This document shows, in pieces, positions 16,143 through 25,076 of a stretch of DNA of 64,000 bases (position 1 is the first letter of the stretch; the number at the start of each line of letters is the position of its first letter). Below the pieces are notes generated by a model, which was not told the DNA's origin, made no database searches, and worked only from the letters and a program-made list of their open reading frames with translations. Origin of the DNA: Bin5 sp965207495 (lineage in GTDB: Bacteria; Chloroflexota; Anaerolineae; Caldilineales; Caldilineaceae); contig CBDBMP010000005.1 of assembly GCA_965207495.1 (NCBI GenBank), forward strand, positions 1 to 64,000. Direction: 5' to 3'. The translations under genes and the position numbers were made by a program.

Positions 16143-16300
16143 TGGGTCCCAATTTTCGGACCACGAAACGAAAGAGTAAGGTGCATCCAGACGGAGGCGT
16201 TGTGCTCTAACCGGCAAGGGGCGGTCTGCCGCGATCAGAGAATGTAGCGCTCTTCTGCGGGTGTGCGAAGGTCGGGACTTTGATGCGGTCTCGAATAAAT
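16143..16300 (-). pseudogene. IS3-family transposase 3' end plus IS terminus
   Basis: The minus frame YSRPHQSPDLRTPAEERYIL ends in a stop at 16235. This is the conserved C-terminus of IS3-group OrfB transposases (FYN..R.HQSL.YRTPAEE). It is followed at 16143-16190 by the IS end TTCGTGGTCCG.A..TTGGG. Only this 3' tip remains. It abuts the 3' end of the membrane protein gene at 16303. Confidence 0.75.
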
Positions 16301-16302
16301 GT

Positions 16303-17349
16303 CTAAGACTCAGGAGCGGTCTTCCACCAGGTGCCGCTTCCAGGACCGACCGGCGGCCGTTTGATTGTCTGCAGGAGTTCGGGGGCAAGCAAGGCGATCA
16401 GCCCCAGCATGCCCAGATTGGAAAAGAGAAGGGGCGCCAGAGGGGGTGCGCCGCGCAAGAATCGTTCGAGTACGACGATATGTTCGAAGACCAGATCGGA
16501 TCGAACATGCAGGAAGGATCCCAGCACACCCGTACCGATCAGGAAAAGCATGGCAACTATGTAGGTAAACGAGTCGATACGCGAGGGTCTATCGATTGCA
16601 GCATATGCCACAGGCACGACCGTACCGAAAACGCCAATCGCTGCGGCATACCAGAGCCACGCGCCTTCAAAGCCGGTGCGAGCGTGGTCGAGGACGCTGC
16701 TGACAAGGGCGGACAGTGTACCCATGCCGACCGTGAAGATATAGGCCCGGGTTTTGCTATAGGGAAGGCGGATAGCGTTCTCCTTGTAGATCACGAGGCG
16801 GCCGCTTGTAGGCGGAAATTCATGCCAGGCGGCACTTATGCCCAACAGGCCGGCCAGGGAATAGGCCAGAGGACCTAAGACGGGCGGCGCCCATACGAGC
16901 AGATTCAAGGTCAGCCGCTCGCCGGCCGGCGCGGTTGGCAATACGGCGCGCGCCAGATGAAAGTAGACGCCGAGGAAGCCGATCAAGGCGCTGCCGACCA
17001 GTGTCGCGGTAGCGATGACAGAGGCCGCGGTCCTGTGACGTGTGGCCAGCAGGCCTGCCAGAATCAGAAGAAGGCCGCTGCTGAGGCCGTAATAGATTGG
17101 GAGCCATTCGCCGGGAACGATTGTGCCGTTGGCGCCGTGGGCCAGATAGACCTCAAGCCCCAGGAAAAGCTCGTTGAGAGCGACCATCGCGAGCATCAGC
17201 TGATCGCGAGTCTGCGGCAGCCGGTGAGGGGAGAAAAATGTCAGGAGCAGCTGATTCGCGCGGGCGCCGGAACGGCGCGTGCCGTCCTCTTCGAGGGATG
17301 TATTGGAGGAAGAGGGAGCCCTGTTGCGGCCCAGGGAGTCTACGGGCAT
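16303..17349 (-). CDS. polytopic membrane partner of octaheme cytochrome
   Basis: 348 residues. A charged N-terminal 50 residues are followed by about eight TM helices (for example GLSSGLLLILAGLLA and LVSSVLD). No cofactor motif is seen. It starts 10 bp after the cytochrome stop and is clearly cotranscribed. By position it may be the quinone-interacting or anchoring subunit, but its sequence does not show an NrfD or NapC signature that I recognise. Confidence 0.65.
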   Translation of the reverse strand: MPVDSLGRNRAPSSSNTSLEEDGTRRSGARANQLLLTFFSPHRLPQTRDQLMLAMVALNELFLGLEVYLAHGANGTIVPGEWLPIYYGLSSGLLLILAGLLATRHRTAASVIATATLVGSALIGFLGVYFHLARAVLPTAPAGERLTLNLLVWAPPVLGPLAYSLAGLLGISAAWHEFPPTSGRLVIYKENAIRLPYSKTRAYIFTVGMGTLSALVSSVLDHARTGFEGAWLWYAAAIGVFGTVVPVAYAAIDRPSRIDSFTYIVAMLFLIGTGVLGSFLHVRSDLVFEHIVVLERFLRGAPPLAPLLFSNLGMLGLIALLAPELLQTIKRPPVGPGSGTWWKTAPES

Positions 17350-17359
17350 TTTCGATGCG

Positions 17360-18643
17360 CTATTCCGAGAGGGCGGATTCAAGGCCGGCTTGATCGAGCT
17401 TTTCCTGCACCTCGACGCGCAGCTTCGCCATGTCGCGCAGGATCTCGTAGGCGCCGTGCCATTGCACGTAGTCAGGGCCCTGCATCCAGACGCCGAATTT
17501 GGCGGTGCGGCCCCAGTGGTGCCACAGGTCAAAGTGGGTAAAGTCGATCGGCTCGTCAAAGGGGGCTGCGGTCAGAAGGTCGTGCTCTTTGAGGGGGGCG
17601 ATCAGCTCATTGCTTTCGTTGACCCAGGCGTTGACTTGCTCGGTGGCGGCGTCGGCGGCATCGTAGAACTCGGTGATAAAGTTCTGGTTGTGACATTCGC
17701 GGCAGACGCCCTGCATGCGCACTCTGTTGTCCTGCCAGGCGGGGCGGCGACTGCTGATCGGGGCGAAGAGGAACCAGGTCAGCCGGTCGCCGATGTCGTG
17801 GGTTGTGCCGGCGCTGCCGAACCCGCTCATGTGACAGGTGGCGCAGGTCGGCGCGGGGAAGTCGGCCGCGGTCAGGGTACCCGGTTCGGCGTCCCAGTGC
17901 CATCTGTCGCCCCCGGTGGCGTAGGCAATGCCGTGGGGGGATTCCTGGTAGATCTCCCATTGGGGGTGGTCGGGGCCGATGTGGCAGTAGTTGCAGGTTT
18001 CCGGTTTGCGGGCCTGTTCCAGGCTGAACTCATGGCGCAGGTGGCAGCTTGTGCACTGGCCGACCGAGCCGTCGGCGGCAGGTTTGCCGATGTCATGGCA
18101 GCCTTCGCAGGCGAAACGGGTGATGGCTTCGCCCTCAAGTTCGTGGAGGGCGTTGCGGGCGCGAGTAGCTTCCGGATCGTTTCCGCTTTCGGGAATCGAG
18201 GCATAGATCTGCTTGTGGGCAGCTGTCAGAACATCTTCGCCGGCATAGGCTACGTAAGCAGGGAGGCCGTGACGGCTCTGGTTGAACTGTGCGACCTCCT
18301 GGACATGGCAGTTCTGGCAGATGGCGGTGGTCGGCTGGTTCAGCACATACAGACCTGCGTGCGGCACAGAGCCGGGATATCCCTCATCTACGACATGGCA
18401 GTCCTGGCAGGATACGCCGGCCGCGGCCATGGTACTGTGGCCATACTGTTCAACGATGCCCGGCGTCTGTTGAAGGTGGCAGGTTACGCAGTCGTCGTCA
18501 CTGTTTGCCAGGACGTTTACGCCGTCCGGCTCATCGATGGCGGCGGGTGCAGCGAAGCGGCCGATCGTCATGGTCACGAGCGCGAGGGCGAGCACGACGA
18601 TCACGGCGCTGAGGCCGATGATCAGAACGCGTGCTGCGTGCAT
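17360..18643 (-). CDS. octaheme c-type cytochrome, hydroxylamine oxidoreductase-like
   Basis: 427 residues (436 from an alternative TTG start at 18670). An N-terminal TM anchor (LIIGLSAVIVVLALALV) precedes eight CxxCH haem sites: CVTCH, CQDCH, CQNCH, CEGCH, CTSCH, CNYCH, CATCH and CRECH. The end of the chain has HHWGRTAKFGVWMQGPDYVQWHG, which matches the conserved FG..MxGxDxxQWHGxYE region of the HAO family. HAO-family octahaem proteins oxidise hydroxylamine or hydrazine or reduce nitrite/hydroxylamine. No sign of the crosslinking Tyr context was verified. It acts outside the membrane, presumably passing electrons via its membrane partner. Confidence 0.85.
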   Translation of the reverse strand: MHAARVLIIGLSAVIVVLALALVTMTIGRFAAPAAIDEPDGVNVLANSDDDCVTCHLQQTPGIVEQYGHSTMAAAGVSCQDCHVVDEGYPGSVPHAGLYVLNQPTTAICQNCHVQEVAQFNQSRHGLPAYVAYAGEDVLTAAHKQIYASIPESGNDPEATRARNALHELEGEAITRFACEGCHDIGKPAADGSVGQCTSCHLRHEFSLEQARKPETCNYCHIGPDHPQWEIYQESPHGIAYATGGDRWHWDAEPGTLTAADFPAPTCATCHMSGFGSAGTTHDIGDRLTWFLFAPISSRRPAWQDNRVRMQGVCRECHNQNFITEFYDAADAATEQVNAWVNESNELIAPLKEHDLLTAAPFDEPIDFTHFDLWHHWGRTAKFGVWMQGPDYVQWHGAYEILRDMAKLRVEVQEKLDQAGLESALSE

Positions 18644-18816
18644 GGATGGAGGTTCAGGCGATTCGAACAATTTCTATGTTATTTTCGATGTGTATTCGTC
18701 AAATTTTTCGAAACAAGAACTCATTCAGCGTGTAAACCGGTCTGCAACTGTATAATAGCAAGAACCTCGGCACGTTTGAAACACGTTCAACTTTTTCTCA
18801 TTCCGGAGGTGAGTGC

Positions 18817-19131
18817 ATGGAGCCATTTCCCGTATTTGACGTCGATGACGATTCTCTCTGCTGTCCGCGATGCGGTTTCTATTATCTGCATCAGACGGCA
18901 GTTGAAGTGTGGAACCGTAAAGAGGACGAAGATGTTGGCGGCATACGGATTACTCAGGAGGGCAACGTCGCCGAAGCGACCGGAGACAATCCTTCCGCAC
19001 GCCGCAGCGGTGTGAGCATTGCATTCGAATGCGAAGAGTGTCCCTGCAATGCCGAGCTGGTGATATTCCAACACAAAGGCCAGACATTTATTGAATGGCG
19101 AGAGGCGCATAGGGCGATCCCAACGGTGTAA
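18817..19131 (+). CDS. small zinc-binding protein, plasmid/phage type
   Basis: 104 residues with two Cys pairs (CCPRCG near residue 16 and CEECPC near residue 72) and the block SGVSIAFECEEC..ELVIFQHKG. It is probably a zinc-ribbon-like conserved protein found on mobile elements. GGAGG lies 7 bp upstream of the ATG. It is followed by a DUF3102-like fragment on the same strand, and the two may be a small mobile module. Confidence 0.7.
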   Translation: MEPFPVFDVDDDSLCCPRCGFYYLHQTAVEVWNRKEDEDVGGIRITQEGNVAEATGDNPSARRSGVSIAFECEECPCNAELVIFQHKGQTFIEWREAHRAIPTV

Positions 19132-19219
19132 AAGCGGGCGCCAGGCGCGGGGTCTGTACATGGGTGCGATAACGGCGTAATGGCAGGAGGCAGAGAAGCA
19201 GCCACGGGCATTTGAGCAG

Positions 19220-19570
19220 TTGGCACGGCGGACGGTCGAAGAGGCCTGGCTAGCTGACGATGCCCCGCTGTGCATCAAGGAGCAGCTTCCACGTGACGCA
19301 TGGACACGGGATTCTAGGGAGCGGGGCATACCGGCCAGGACGGCTCGACGGTTCATTCGATTGCGACAGAGACATCCGCAAAAACGACAAATTGTCGCAT
19401 TTGACAGGGCACTGGATGCTCTGACGGGCAGGCACCAAACACAGACGGCAAGAACCGGCCCTGTCGTTTTGGCGTCGATCAATGACTTTCCGATGTGCTC
19501 ATACCTTACCCCACACCATCACCTTCCGCATGCAACCCCGTCACTATCCCGAACAAACTTCACTCGATAA
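19220..19570 (+). pseudogene. DUF3102-like N-terminal half joined to variable tail
   Basis: The plus frame (open from about 19170) reads TVEEAWLADDAPLCIKEQLP, then ERGIPARTARRFIRL, then HPQKRQIVAF. This is the DUF3102-like pattern (residue block G..LL.IKE.LPHG.W....ERG...RTA.RF.RL). The palindrome CGACAAATTGTCG at 19385-19397 encodes RQIV. The following tail (DRALDALTGRHQTQTA) is unlike the tails of other copies. The start codon is unclear (TTG at 19220). It is the only plus-strand copy in the window. Confidence 0.6.
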
Positions 19571-19645
19571 CAGAGATGGCCCCTCCCCATTTTGCTCATG
19601 CCCATGCCGTGCGCCCCCGTGCCGTTACGAGGACATTACCGGGAC

Positions 19646-20131
19646 TCAACCGGCACCTGGCGTAAATGTCGGTGTTGGAATCAACGTTGGCGTCGACGGC
19701 ACCTCCACCACCTTAACCCCATCGGCATTCACAGCCTTCTCGAATGGCGCATACAACCATCCATGCGTTTCCTGACCCTCTTTGTCCACAAAGACAATTA
19801 TCCACCAGTCACCGGCCGGATTCCGCCCCACTATCCTATACTCGCTCCCCATGGAGGCATTCCCAACAATGTCGTAACCAGCCCCAGGACCCGAACTGAT
19901 GGCTATGCCATAGTTCTTCACCATCACTTTCGGCACCAACTCACCAGAACCATTGCGATCAGCTAAAGTTGCCGTAGCAACAACCTCCGGCGTAACCAAT
20001 ACCGTCACCACCACCGGCGTAACACTCAACCCCTCTTCACCCGACTCCATCACGTTGTCCACAACGCCCCCAATCACGGCGCCCAACAGAATCCAGCCCG
20101 CGATCCCCAAAACCCTTTTCACCTTACACAC
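19646..20131 (-). CDS. membrane-anchored bacterial SH3 domain protein
   Basis: 161 residues. An N-terminal helix (VLGIAGWILLGAVIGGVV) is followed by a linker and an SH3-like domain (about residues 70-140: YGIAISSGPGAGYDIVG.. then GDWWIIVF and GWLYAPFE). Such domains bind cell-wall peptides or act as sensors outside the membrane. A Thr/Pro-rich tail closes the chain. The start is ATG at 20131. Confidence 0.75.
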   Translation of the reverse strand: MCKVKRVLGIAGWILLGAVIGGVVDNVMESGEEGLSVTPVVVTVLVTPEVVATATLADRNGSGELVPKVMVKNYGIAISSGPGAGYDIVGNASMGSEYRIVGRNPAGDWWIIVFVDKEGQETHGWLYAPFEKAVNADGVKVVEVPSTPTLIPTPTFTPGAG

Positions 20132-20244
20132 ATCCCATGTCTCAATTCAACCAACTCGTCCGCTCGACACAGTGACCAGACTAAGATACCAAGGCAACTT
20201 CTGACTACGAGGTTGCCCTGAAAATGAGGGAACCCGTCTCCCAT

Positions 20245-20901
20245 TCAGTCCGCGTCGCGCGGGAAATAATCCTCATCACCAAAAGCCGATGCCCAAAATG
20301 CAATGGTGGACTCATCAGTGATGCCAGGAATCTGCGCTGCAAGAGTCAGTGTGCCGTCTTCATGGGAAAAGGTCACTTCGACCTTATTTGATATAAATTC
20401 ATGCGAAGTGTATTCAATGCCATTATGTTCTGCAATGGCGCGACCGCATTTATACAAACCGCCTGTAACCATGGGCTCAGTTGGCCTGGCATAGACACGC
20501 TCCGCTTTCTTCGGATCGTAGTAGGTGGATTGAAACATATAGTCAAGATGACTCATCGGAGTTAGCGGGTCTCCCTCAATGCTGACAAGCACTATCCAGT
20601 GATTCGTCTTAAGTCTAAAATGTCCCGGATCCTGACTGTATTCCGCCTCTTCGGGAAGATCTCGAAGGTGAAAGGTCGCAGTCAGGAGTTCGCCGCTCAA
20701 TTCAGAACTTACGCCGATAATGTCGACGGAGCCAGGCAAATCCTCTGCAACGGACCCTTCCACGCTCTGCCCTGGCGATATGGCGATGTAACCTGGCGGA
20801 TAATCGCCAATAATCACCCGCTGATAGGGAGACGGCGGCAGAAACGGGCAGCCGTTCAACAGGACCACGCACGCGGCAATCAGCAGCACTTTCGACATCA
20901 T
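20245..20901 (-). CDS. lipoprotein, paralogue of the gene at 5754
   Basis: 218 residues with signal sequence and lipobox (VVLLNGC). It shares PGQSVEG..DLPGSVDIIGVSSEL and ATFHLRDLPEE with the 5754-6464 product, and QIPGITDEST near the C-terminus. A GGAGG-like site precedes the start. Together they define a two-member family in this island. Function is unknown. Confidence 0.75.
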   Translation of the reverse strand: MMSKVLLIAACVVLLNGCPFLPPSPYQRVIIGDYPPGYIAISPGQSVEGSVAEDLPGSVDIIGVSSELSGELLTATFHLRDLPEEAEYSQDPGHFRLKTNHWIVLVSIEGDPLTPMSHLDYMFQSTYYDPKKAERVYARPTEPMVTGGLYKCGRAIAEHNGIEYTSHEFISNKVEVTFSHEDGTLTLAAQIPGITDESTIAFWASAFGDEDYFPRDAD

Positions 20902-21191
20902 TACCTCCTTGTACCCGGATGGGGAAATCGTTCACCACGCCGTTATTCAGGCTTGATGCTGATCCGGCGATGTCAGTTCGAAGGACCCCAGCTGCCGCCA
21001 CCAGTCGATGGTCAGGCCCTCCAGGTACCCAGGCGGTGCTGTCACAAGCGTCCCCAACTGCCAGATTGGCCGCTGTCAGGAAACTCAGGGGATATGCCAA
21101 ACGCTACGGCAGGATGGGTGTGGATTACTTTCATGCCTGAAAAAGCGCTTAGAACAGCCCTGGTGCGGTCGGCTGTATTGACGTGCCTGGG

Positions 21192-21428
21192 TCACTTCGC
21201 GGCTGGCTTTCTCTGCGTAAGCGCCGCCGGAGCGTTAGCAAATGCGACAAATTGTCGTTTTTGACGGTGTGACGGCCGCACTTGCGCCCAAGCAGGCAGA
21301 ACCGACTTGATGGCCCAGGCCGCTACGTGCACATTTGTAACGCCGGCTACGATGGCGGCCATCTTGTCTACTGTGTCCAGTGGTCGTTCATTATGACGGC
21401 CTGAGAATTCGTCAACATAGCGATGCAT
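21192..21428 (-). pseudogene. chimera: IS1595-type transposase tail plus palindrome module
   Basis: 78 residues. The start YVDEFSGRHNERPLDTVDK resembles the C-terminus of IS1595/ISXO2-group transposases. It continues into AIKSVLPAWAQVRPSHRQKRQ, the tail that follows the restriction gene stop at 46.8 kb, then crosses the palindrome at 21245-21257 into ANAPAALTQRKPAAK, shared with 34.2 kb. Three sources are thus joined in one frame. The repeat unit continues leftward to about 21030. Confidence 0.55.
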
Positions 21429-21848
21429 TTATCCCCCGCCTTCTTCGTGTTCGGCCAGCCAGGCCCACGCGATGCATCTTTCCATGTCGCTTAACTCACC
21501 TGCGATCCGGTACAGCTCGCTGCCGGCGCCGGATGCCAGTTGCGCCTGCAGACCGACTGTGCGGACGCGCAGGACCGGCAGATCGCCGACGCGCGCCGGC
21601 TGCACGGTCATGCTGATGAGAAGCCCTTCTCCCGCGGCCGCATGGCCTATGCCGACGGCGAGGCCGCCGTCCCTCAGTTGGCATTGTATCCAGTATCCGC
21701 CCAAGACCGGGGTGCGCCGGCCGCTTTCGATAGCCTGCCTTAAGACCGGTGTGAGCCCCTCGATGGCCCAATCGTCCATCTGGTCGCGCCCGCTAATCAG
21801 TTCCCGGCCGCTCTCCACTGTGATATGCCGCAGCTCCCGTCTGCTCAC
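21429..21848 (-). CDS. hypothetical protein
   Basis: 139 residues, start GTG with AGGAG upstream. It is a compact beta-rich protein (GGYWIQCQLRDGGLAVGIGHA..GLLISM) with a helical C-terminus rich in Glu. The stop is immediately followed by the ATG of the chimeric ORF at 21428. No family is recognised and no signal peptide is present. Confidence 0.55.
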   Translation of the reverse strand: MSRRELRHITVESGRELISGRDQMDDWAIEGLTPVLRQAIESGRRTPVLGGYWIQCQLRDGGLAVGIGHAAAGEGLLISMTVQPARVGDLPVLRVRTVGLQAQLASGAGSELYRIAGELSDMERCIAWAWLAEHEEGGG

Positions 21849-22056
21849 TGTGAACTCCTACCTGATCTATCGCCGACGCCGTCTCAGCTCGTCGTAAAGA
21901 GCATGTCCGGCAAACGCAGCGTCATTGTTCATGCTGGTCGACGTGCAGCTGGCCAGGATGTTGCGTGCGGTTCGGGCCTCGGATATTTCCGGTACGGACG
22001 CCGCGGCGAAGTTCTGTTTCCATCAACTTGTTTCGCCGGCCGCGTTCTACTTCGGT

Positions 22057-22323
22057 TCACCGTCTGAATTGGATCAATATCAGCGAAAAGCCGAGCGCGT
22101 AAGATAGCGCAATGTCGATAGTCGTCTCTCGAAACAGGAAGGCAATCAGACCCGAACTGGAGGTCAAGACGAACAAGACGACAGCCAGCTTGACTCGCCA
22201 TGATATTCTCTCGCCTTCCAGTGAGGTGAGAATAAAGCTACCCGTTGCATAGGCTACCAGCCCGCCGGCCAGCAGAGCGGCAAAATGCGGGATGTACTGG
22301 TTCAGAGCGCCTGTCTCTTTCAA
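22057..22323 (-). CDS. three-TM membrane protein, second of a coupled pair
   Basis: 88 residues with three hydrophobic helices (FAALLAGGLVAYATGSFIL; VKLAVVLFVLTSSSGLIAFLF; ALSYALGFSLIL). The TTG start overlaps the stop of the upstream gene (TTGA), indicating coupled translation. No family is recognised. Confidence 0.55.
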   Translation of the reverse strand: MKETGALNQYIPHFAALLAGGLVAYATGSFILTSLEGERISWRVKLAVVLFVLTSSSGLIAFLFRETTIDIALSYALGFSLILIQFRR

Positions 22324-22628
22324 GCCATCGCAATCTCAACGGGCCAGCAGTAGTCGGCAATACGGCCAACCAACAGGTCCTGGCTTCGCTTCAACTCCAC
22401 AATTGTCCCGCGATCAGCCATGCGCAAGAGCGCAAATGAAATGCTTCCCGGCGTTATGGTTCCGCTTGAAAAGCCGCCCGTCCCCTTCGCAGTCGAGATA
22501 GGTGTTTTGAAGAACTCACGCTTTTCGCCGGGCGCGGCTAATTCCGCCACAGTGAGCAGTATCAACCCGTCTTTGGCGGCGGGAATGCCGGTCTCTTCCA
22601 CATCGCGGACTACCTGATTCTGTTCCAT
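22320..22628 (-). CDS. small soluble protein, first of a coupled pair
   Basis: 102 residues without signal peptide: central KREFFKTPISTAKGTGGFSSG and SISFALLRMADRGTIVELKRS. It overlaps the start of the membrane protein gene by 3 bp. Its pairing with a small membrane protein is reminiscent of soluble-sensor/membrane-effector pairs, but there is no motif to support a role. The 22629-22847 segment to the right has no supported gene. Confidence 0.5.
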   Translation of the reverse strand: MEQNQVVRDVEETGIPAAKDGLILLTVAELAAPGEKREFFKTPISTAKGTGGFSSGTITPGSISFALLRMADRGTIVELKRSQDLLVGRIADYCWPVEIAMA

Positions 22629-22847
22629 AGTTTGGGAGCCATCTACTTGGCTAGACGGTCAGGCCGCCCGCCGTTCCACGGGAAGAGACGTGGCGAGAAT
22701 CCGTGCCACTGAGTCCTGGGTACACGCAGCATTGCGCACGACAGGCTGGCCTGGACGGAACTACCGGCTGAAGCTATCCGACGAAATGCAGTTGTCACTT
22801 CCTGCGAAGGAACACACTTCCGTTATGACTTCAGGCATTTGGGGCTC

Positions 22848-23035
22848 CTACAGGTTCGCCAGGTAGCCACGTTTTTTGTTCTCCCGGCGCAAGCCAGACA
22901 AGGTAAACGCGTTGATCTTCAGGCGGTTGCACGGCCCACACAACAGGGTGCGGTCAGCGATGTGATTTATGCCGCCATCACGGCGCGAAATGCTCTTCCG
23001 CCGGCGTGCGACCGTCGGGACTTTGACGCGGTCAC
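22848..23035 (-). pseudogene. HNH/DNA-methylase-type fragment fused to IS3 tip
   Basis: The minus frame reads GGINHIADRTLLCGPCNRLK, which matches the DH..N.LLC..CN..K end of HNH nuclease domains attached to DNA methylases. It is preceded around 22978-23030 by a degenerate IS3 transposase C-terminus in another frame (SKSRRSHAGGRAF). The upstream catalytic part is absent. Confidence 0.5.
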
Positions 23036-23138
23036 TCATGGTTGCAGAAGTCGAGGCAGGCGGTCAGCCCAGTGTGCAGCTGCATCTTTGCTGTCCGATC
23101 CGGACTGGTGAAACCGTCGCCCCACATGGCCGCCGGCC

Positions 23139-23306
23139 TCACTGGCGGGTTTTTTTCTCCCGTTTTGCGTTGCTGAAGATGCGCCATACGAGGAACCCGT
23201 ACAGGCTGCCGACCACAACGAAGGTCAGCGGTTTAGACACGGGCCACGTATAGACGGCCGCAAGCAGGCCGATTAGAACGATTGCGGTATCAATCAATTT
23301 TGTCAT
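23139..23306 (-). CDS. very small membrane protein
   Basis: 55 residues, start ATG at 23306 with AAGGGGG upstream. Two hydrophobic helices (IVLIGLLAAVYTW and TFVVVGSLYGFLVWRIF) and a basic tail. Its ATG overlaps the stop of the ORF at 23303-23584 by 4 bp. Confidence 0.45.
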   Translation of the reverse strand: MTKLIDTAIVLIGLLAAVYTWPVSKPLTFVVVGSLYGFLVWRIFSNAKREKKTRQ

Positions 23307-23584
23307 GGTGTGCCCCCTTTGGAATGCGCCAATTGGCACATTTGGGGTGAACCAAGCGGCGTGCGCGCGAACTCGAAATGCCGGGGCAGGGTGTTCGCGG
23401 CGAGGATGCCATCAGGCAGCAACGGCTGAATGCGGGCAATCATCTGTCCGTCTCCAGGGTTGGCTTGAGGGCGAAAGACTTTGGAAAATGTAGCTGGGAT
23501 GCAGATCCCAGGCGGGACCAGAAGCTCCTGCTTTTCGGGAAGGCAGGAGGAACTTCCTTGTTCCAGTTGCGAGTCGTTGCGCAT
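23303..23584 (-). CDS. possible small protein, coupled upstream ORF
   Basis: Up to 93 residues; no RBS was found and no family recognised. The only support is the 4-bp ATGA overlap with the downstream membrane ORF and a reasonable composition of the C-terminal half (IARIQPLLPDGILAANTLPRH is shared in composition only). Confidence 0.3.
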   Translation of the reverse strand: MRNDSQLEQGSSSCLPEKQELLVPPGICIPATFSKVFRPQANPGDGQMIARIQPLLPDGILAANTLPRHFEFARTPLGSPQMCQLAHSKGGTP

Positions 23585-23649
23585 GTTCGCGGCTTCACAT
23601 GGGATCTATATCCATTAGACAGTTTAACAGATTTATTATGTCATTTCAG

Positions 23650-23674
23650 TGGCATAAAGGTTTATTTTATGCCA
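23650..23674. other. AT-rich inverted repeat
   Basis: TGGCATAA and TTATGCCA form an 8-bp stem with a 9-nt loop inside a clearly AT-rich stretch (23610-23750). It could be an operator or promoter region or part of an IS remnant. Confidence 0.4.
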
Positions 23675-23739
23675 TATTTGTGTCAGTTATTGAGGCTGAG
23701 GAACGGCGGTTTTTAGTTGTCAATTTTTTGGTTTTAGTG

Positions 23740-23802
23740 AACTGCCAAGTACGCGAAAAACACCTTTTTGTCCGCGGAGGGGCGCGGAGAACGCCCTTTG
23801 GG
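23740..23802 (+). repeat. 'TTTTTGTCCACGAAGG' intergenic repeat, copy A
   Basis: AACTG..AGTACGCG.AAA followed by TTTTTGTCCGCGGAGGGGCG and CGGAGAACGCC. Similar segments are at 34386-34452, 63112-63222 and partly 10690-10725. Confidence 0.55.
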
Positions 23803-23986
23803 GTTGTGGCTTGGGCGCGGGTGTCTACACTGAGACAGTCTAGGGCAAAACCTGGTTGGGAGAGGGTATGCAGTGGGAGGGAATGAAAAGAGCCGGGGGA
23901 GGGTATGCCGTTCAGCACAGCATGGTAAGGCAGTTTTGCAACTGTCTTTCGCCACTTGGGTTGCGGGGGGGTCGGGCCTGCTGGCG

Positions 23987-24421
23987 TTAAGGCAGGTGCT
24001 TCTCCAAGTCTTCGATTGTACGCTTCATAGTTTCGATGTTGGTCCGGGCCTCGGCCAAGGCATTTTCCTCGGCTTCTGCCAATGTTTCGAAGGAGTCGCC
24101 CCAGCCTGCACTGGGGTGCTGAAAGAGAGCCGGCGTGACCTGAAAGCTGAATCTGGCGGGGACTGTGAAGGGTTCGTTTTCATAGATGCAGTAGAGCGGT
24201 GTCTCTTTGATAATCCGGCAAAAATTTCCGCCCGGCGCGTACATCGTCCACAAGTTGGGCTCGTAGTCTACCGCGGCAATGTACAGGCCGGCGTACTCCG
24301 GCCGGTCAAAGATGGTGGTGTTGTCCAGCTGTTCCCTCGTGCCTGTGAGGACGACTGTTGTTTCGAACTCGATGTCATCGTCATTGCAGAGTGTGAGCGT
24401 TGCTGTGATGATTTGGGGCAT
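23987..24421 (-). CDS. hypothetical protein with upstream palindrome
   Basis: 144 residues: MPQIITATLTLCNDDDIEFE, a beta-rich body, then a coiled-coil end (LAEAEENALAEARTNIETMK). GGAGA precedes the ATG at 24421. The palindrome CGACAATTTGTCG (24461-24473) lies 40 bp upstream. The longer ORF to 24613 simply reads back through that repeat. Proteins of this shape are common on plasmids, but I cannot name a family. Confidence 0.6.
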   Translation of the reverse strand: MPQIITATLTLCNDDDIEFETTVVLTGTREQLDNTTIFDRPEYAGLYIAAVDYEPNLWTMYAPGGNFCRIIKETPLYCIYENEPFTVPARFSFQVTPALFQHPSAGWGDSFETLAEAEENALAEARTNIETMKRTIEDLEKHLP

Positions 24422-24799
24422 TGTGTTGTCTCCGGGTGTGCGTGGGTGCGCCGGCAAATGCGACAATTTGTCGTTATCCGTATCGCTGGCGGCGAGGGCG
24501 ATTGTCTGAACTGCAGTTTCAGGGAATTTAGGAGGCGGGCTGCAGTTTACTGTGCGGCCGGCTTGCCTTGTCAGAAAGTCCAGAAAGTTTGCTCTCCGGT
24601 CAGTTCTTCCCACTACGATTCTATGTCCGGATCCAGGCCGTCATTGCGCGTCAGGTCGGCCTCTTTCGAGATCGGTATGCACTTAATTCACAAGCAACTG
24701 AATGTTATTTGTACCTGTAAATTAAGATTGTACATGGTAATGATTCATGGTACGCTGAAGGATACGACAGGTTGTGCTAACAGAGAAAGAGGGGGCGAT

Positions 24800-25000
24800 A
24801 TGCCGAATCGAGACGAAAGGCGAGCCGCGCTGCGTAAACGTTCGTCAATTCAGGTATACGTTACAGCGGAAGATAAGCGACGCATCGAGGATGCCGCGTT
24901 GGCAAGAGGCCGCCGTTCCAGCGAATTTTTGCGGGAACTTGCCTTGGCCGAAGCGGAGCGCTTCGAGAAGCAGGTCCGCCGGGAAGGCGGGACAAGGTGA
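24800..25000 (+). CDS. ribbon-helix-helix protein, MobC-like
   Basis: 66 residues: KRSSIQVYVTAEDKRRIEDAALARGRRSSEFLRELALAEA, the RHH/MobC pattern (strand, two helices). RHH proteins bind DNA as dimers and act as plasmid regulators or relaxase accessories. No relaxase is in the window, so regulation of the downstream replication genes is more likely. Upstream AT-rich DNA (24680-24790) contains TTGTAC motifs repeated about 20 bp apart, a possible operator. Confidence 0.75.
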   Translation: MPNRDERRAALRKRSSIQVYVTAEDKRRIEDAALARGRRSSEFLRELALAEAERFEKQVRREGGTR

Positions 25001-25076
25001 GCCAGAAAGAAAATGCCCCGAACCGCGGGCCGGCGGTAACGGGGCGATGTCTCGCAGGGCTACTGGAGACTTGCAG

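Noticed and set aside
17279..19015. 578-codon plus-strand ORF
   Set aside because: Antisense to the haem-binding cytochrome; its composition is an artefact of GC-rich third positions.
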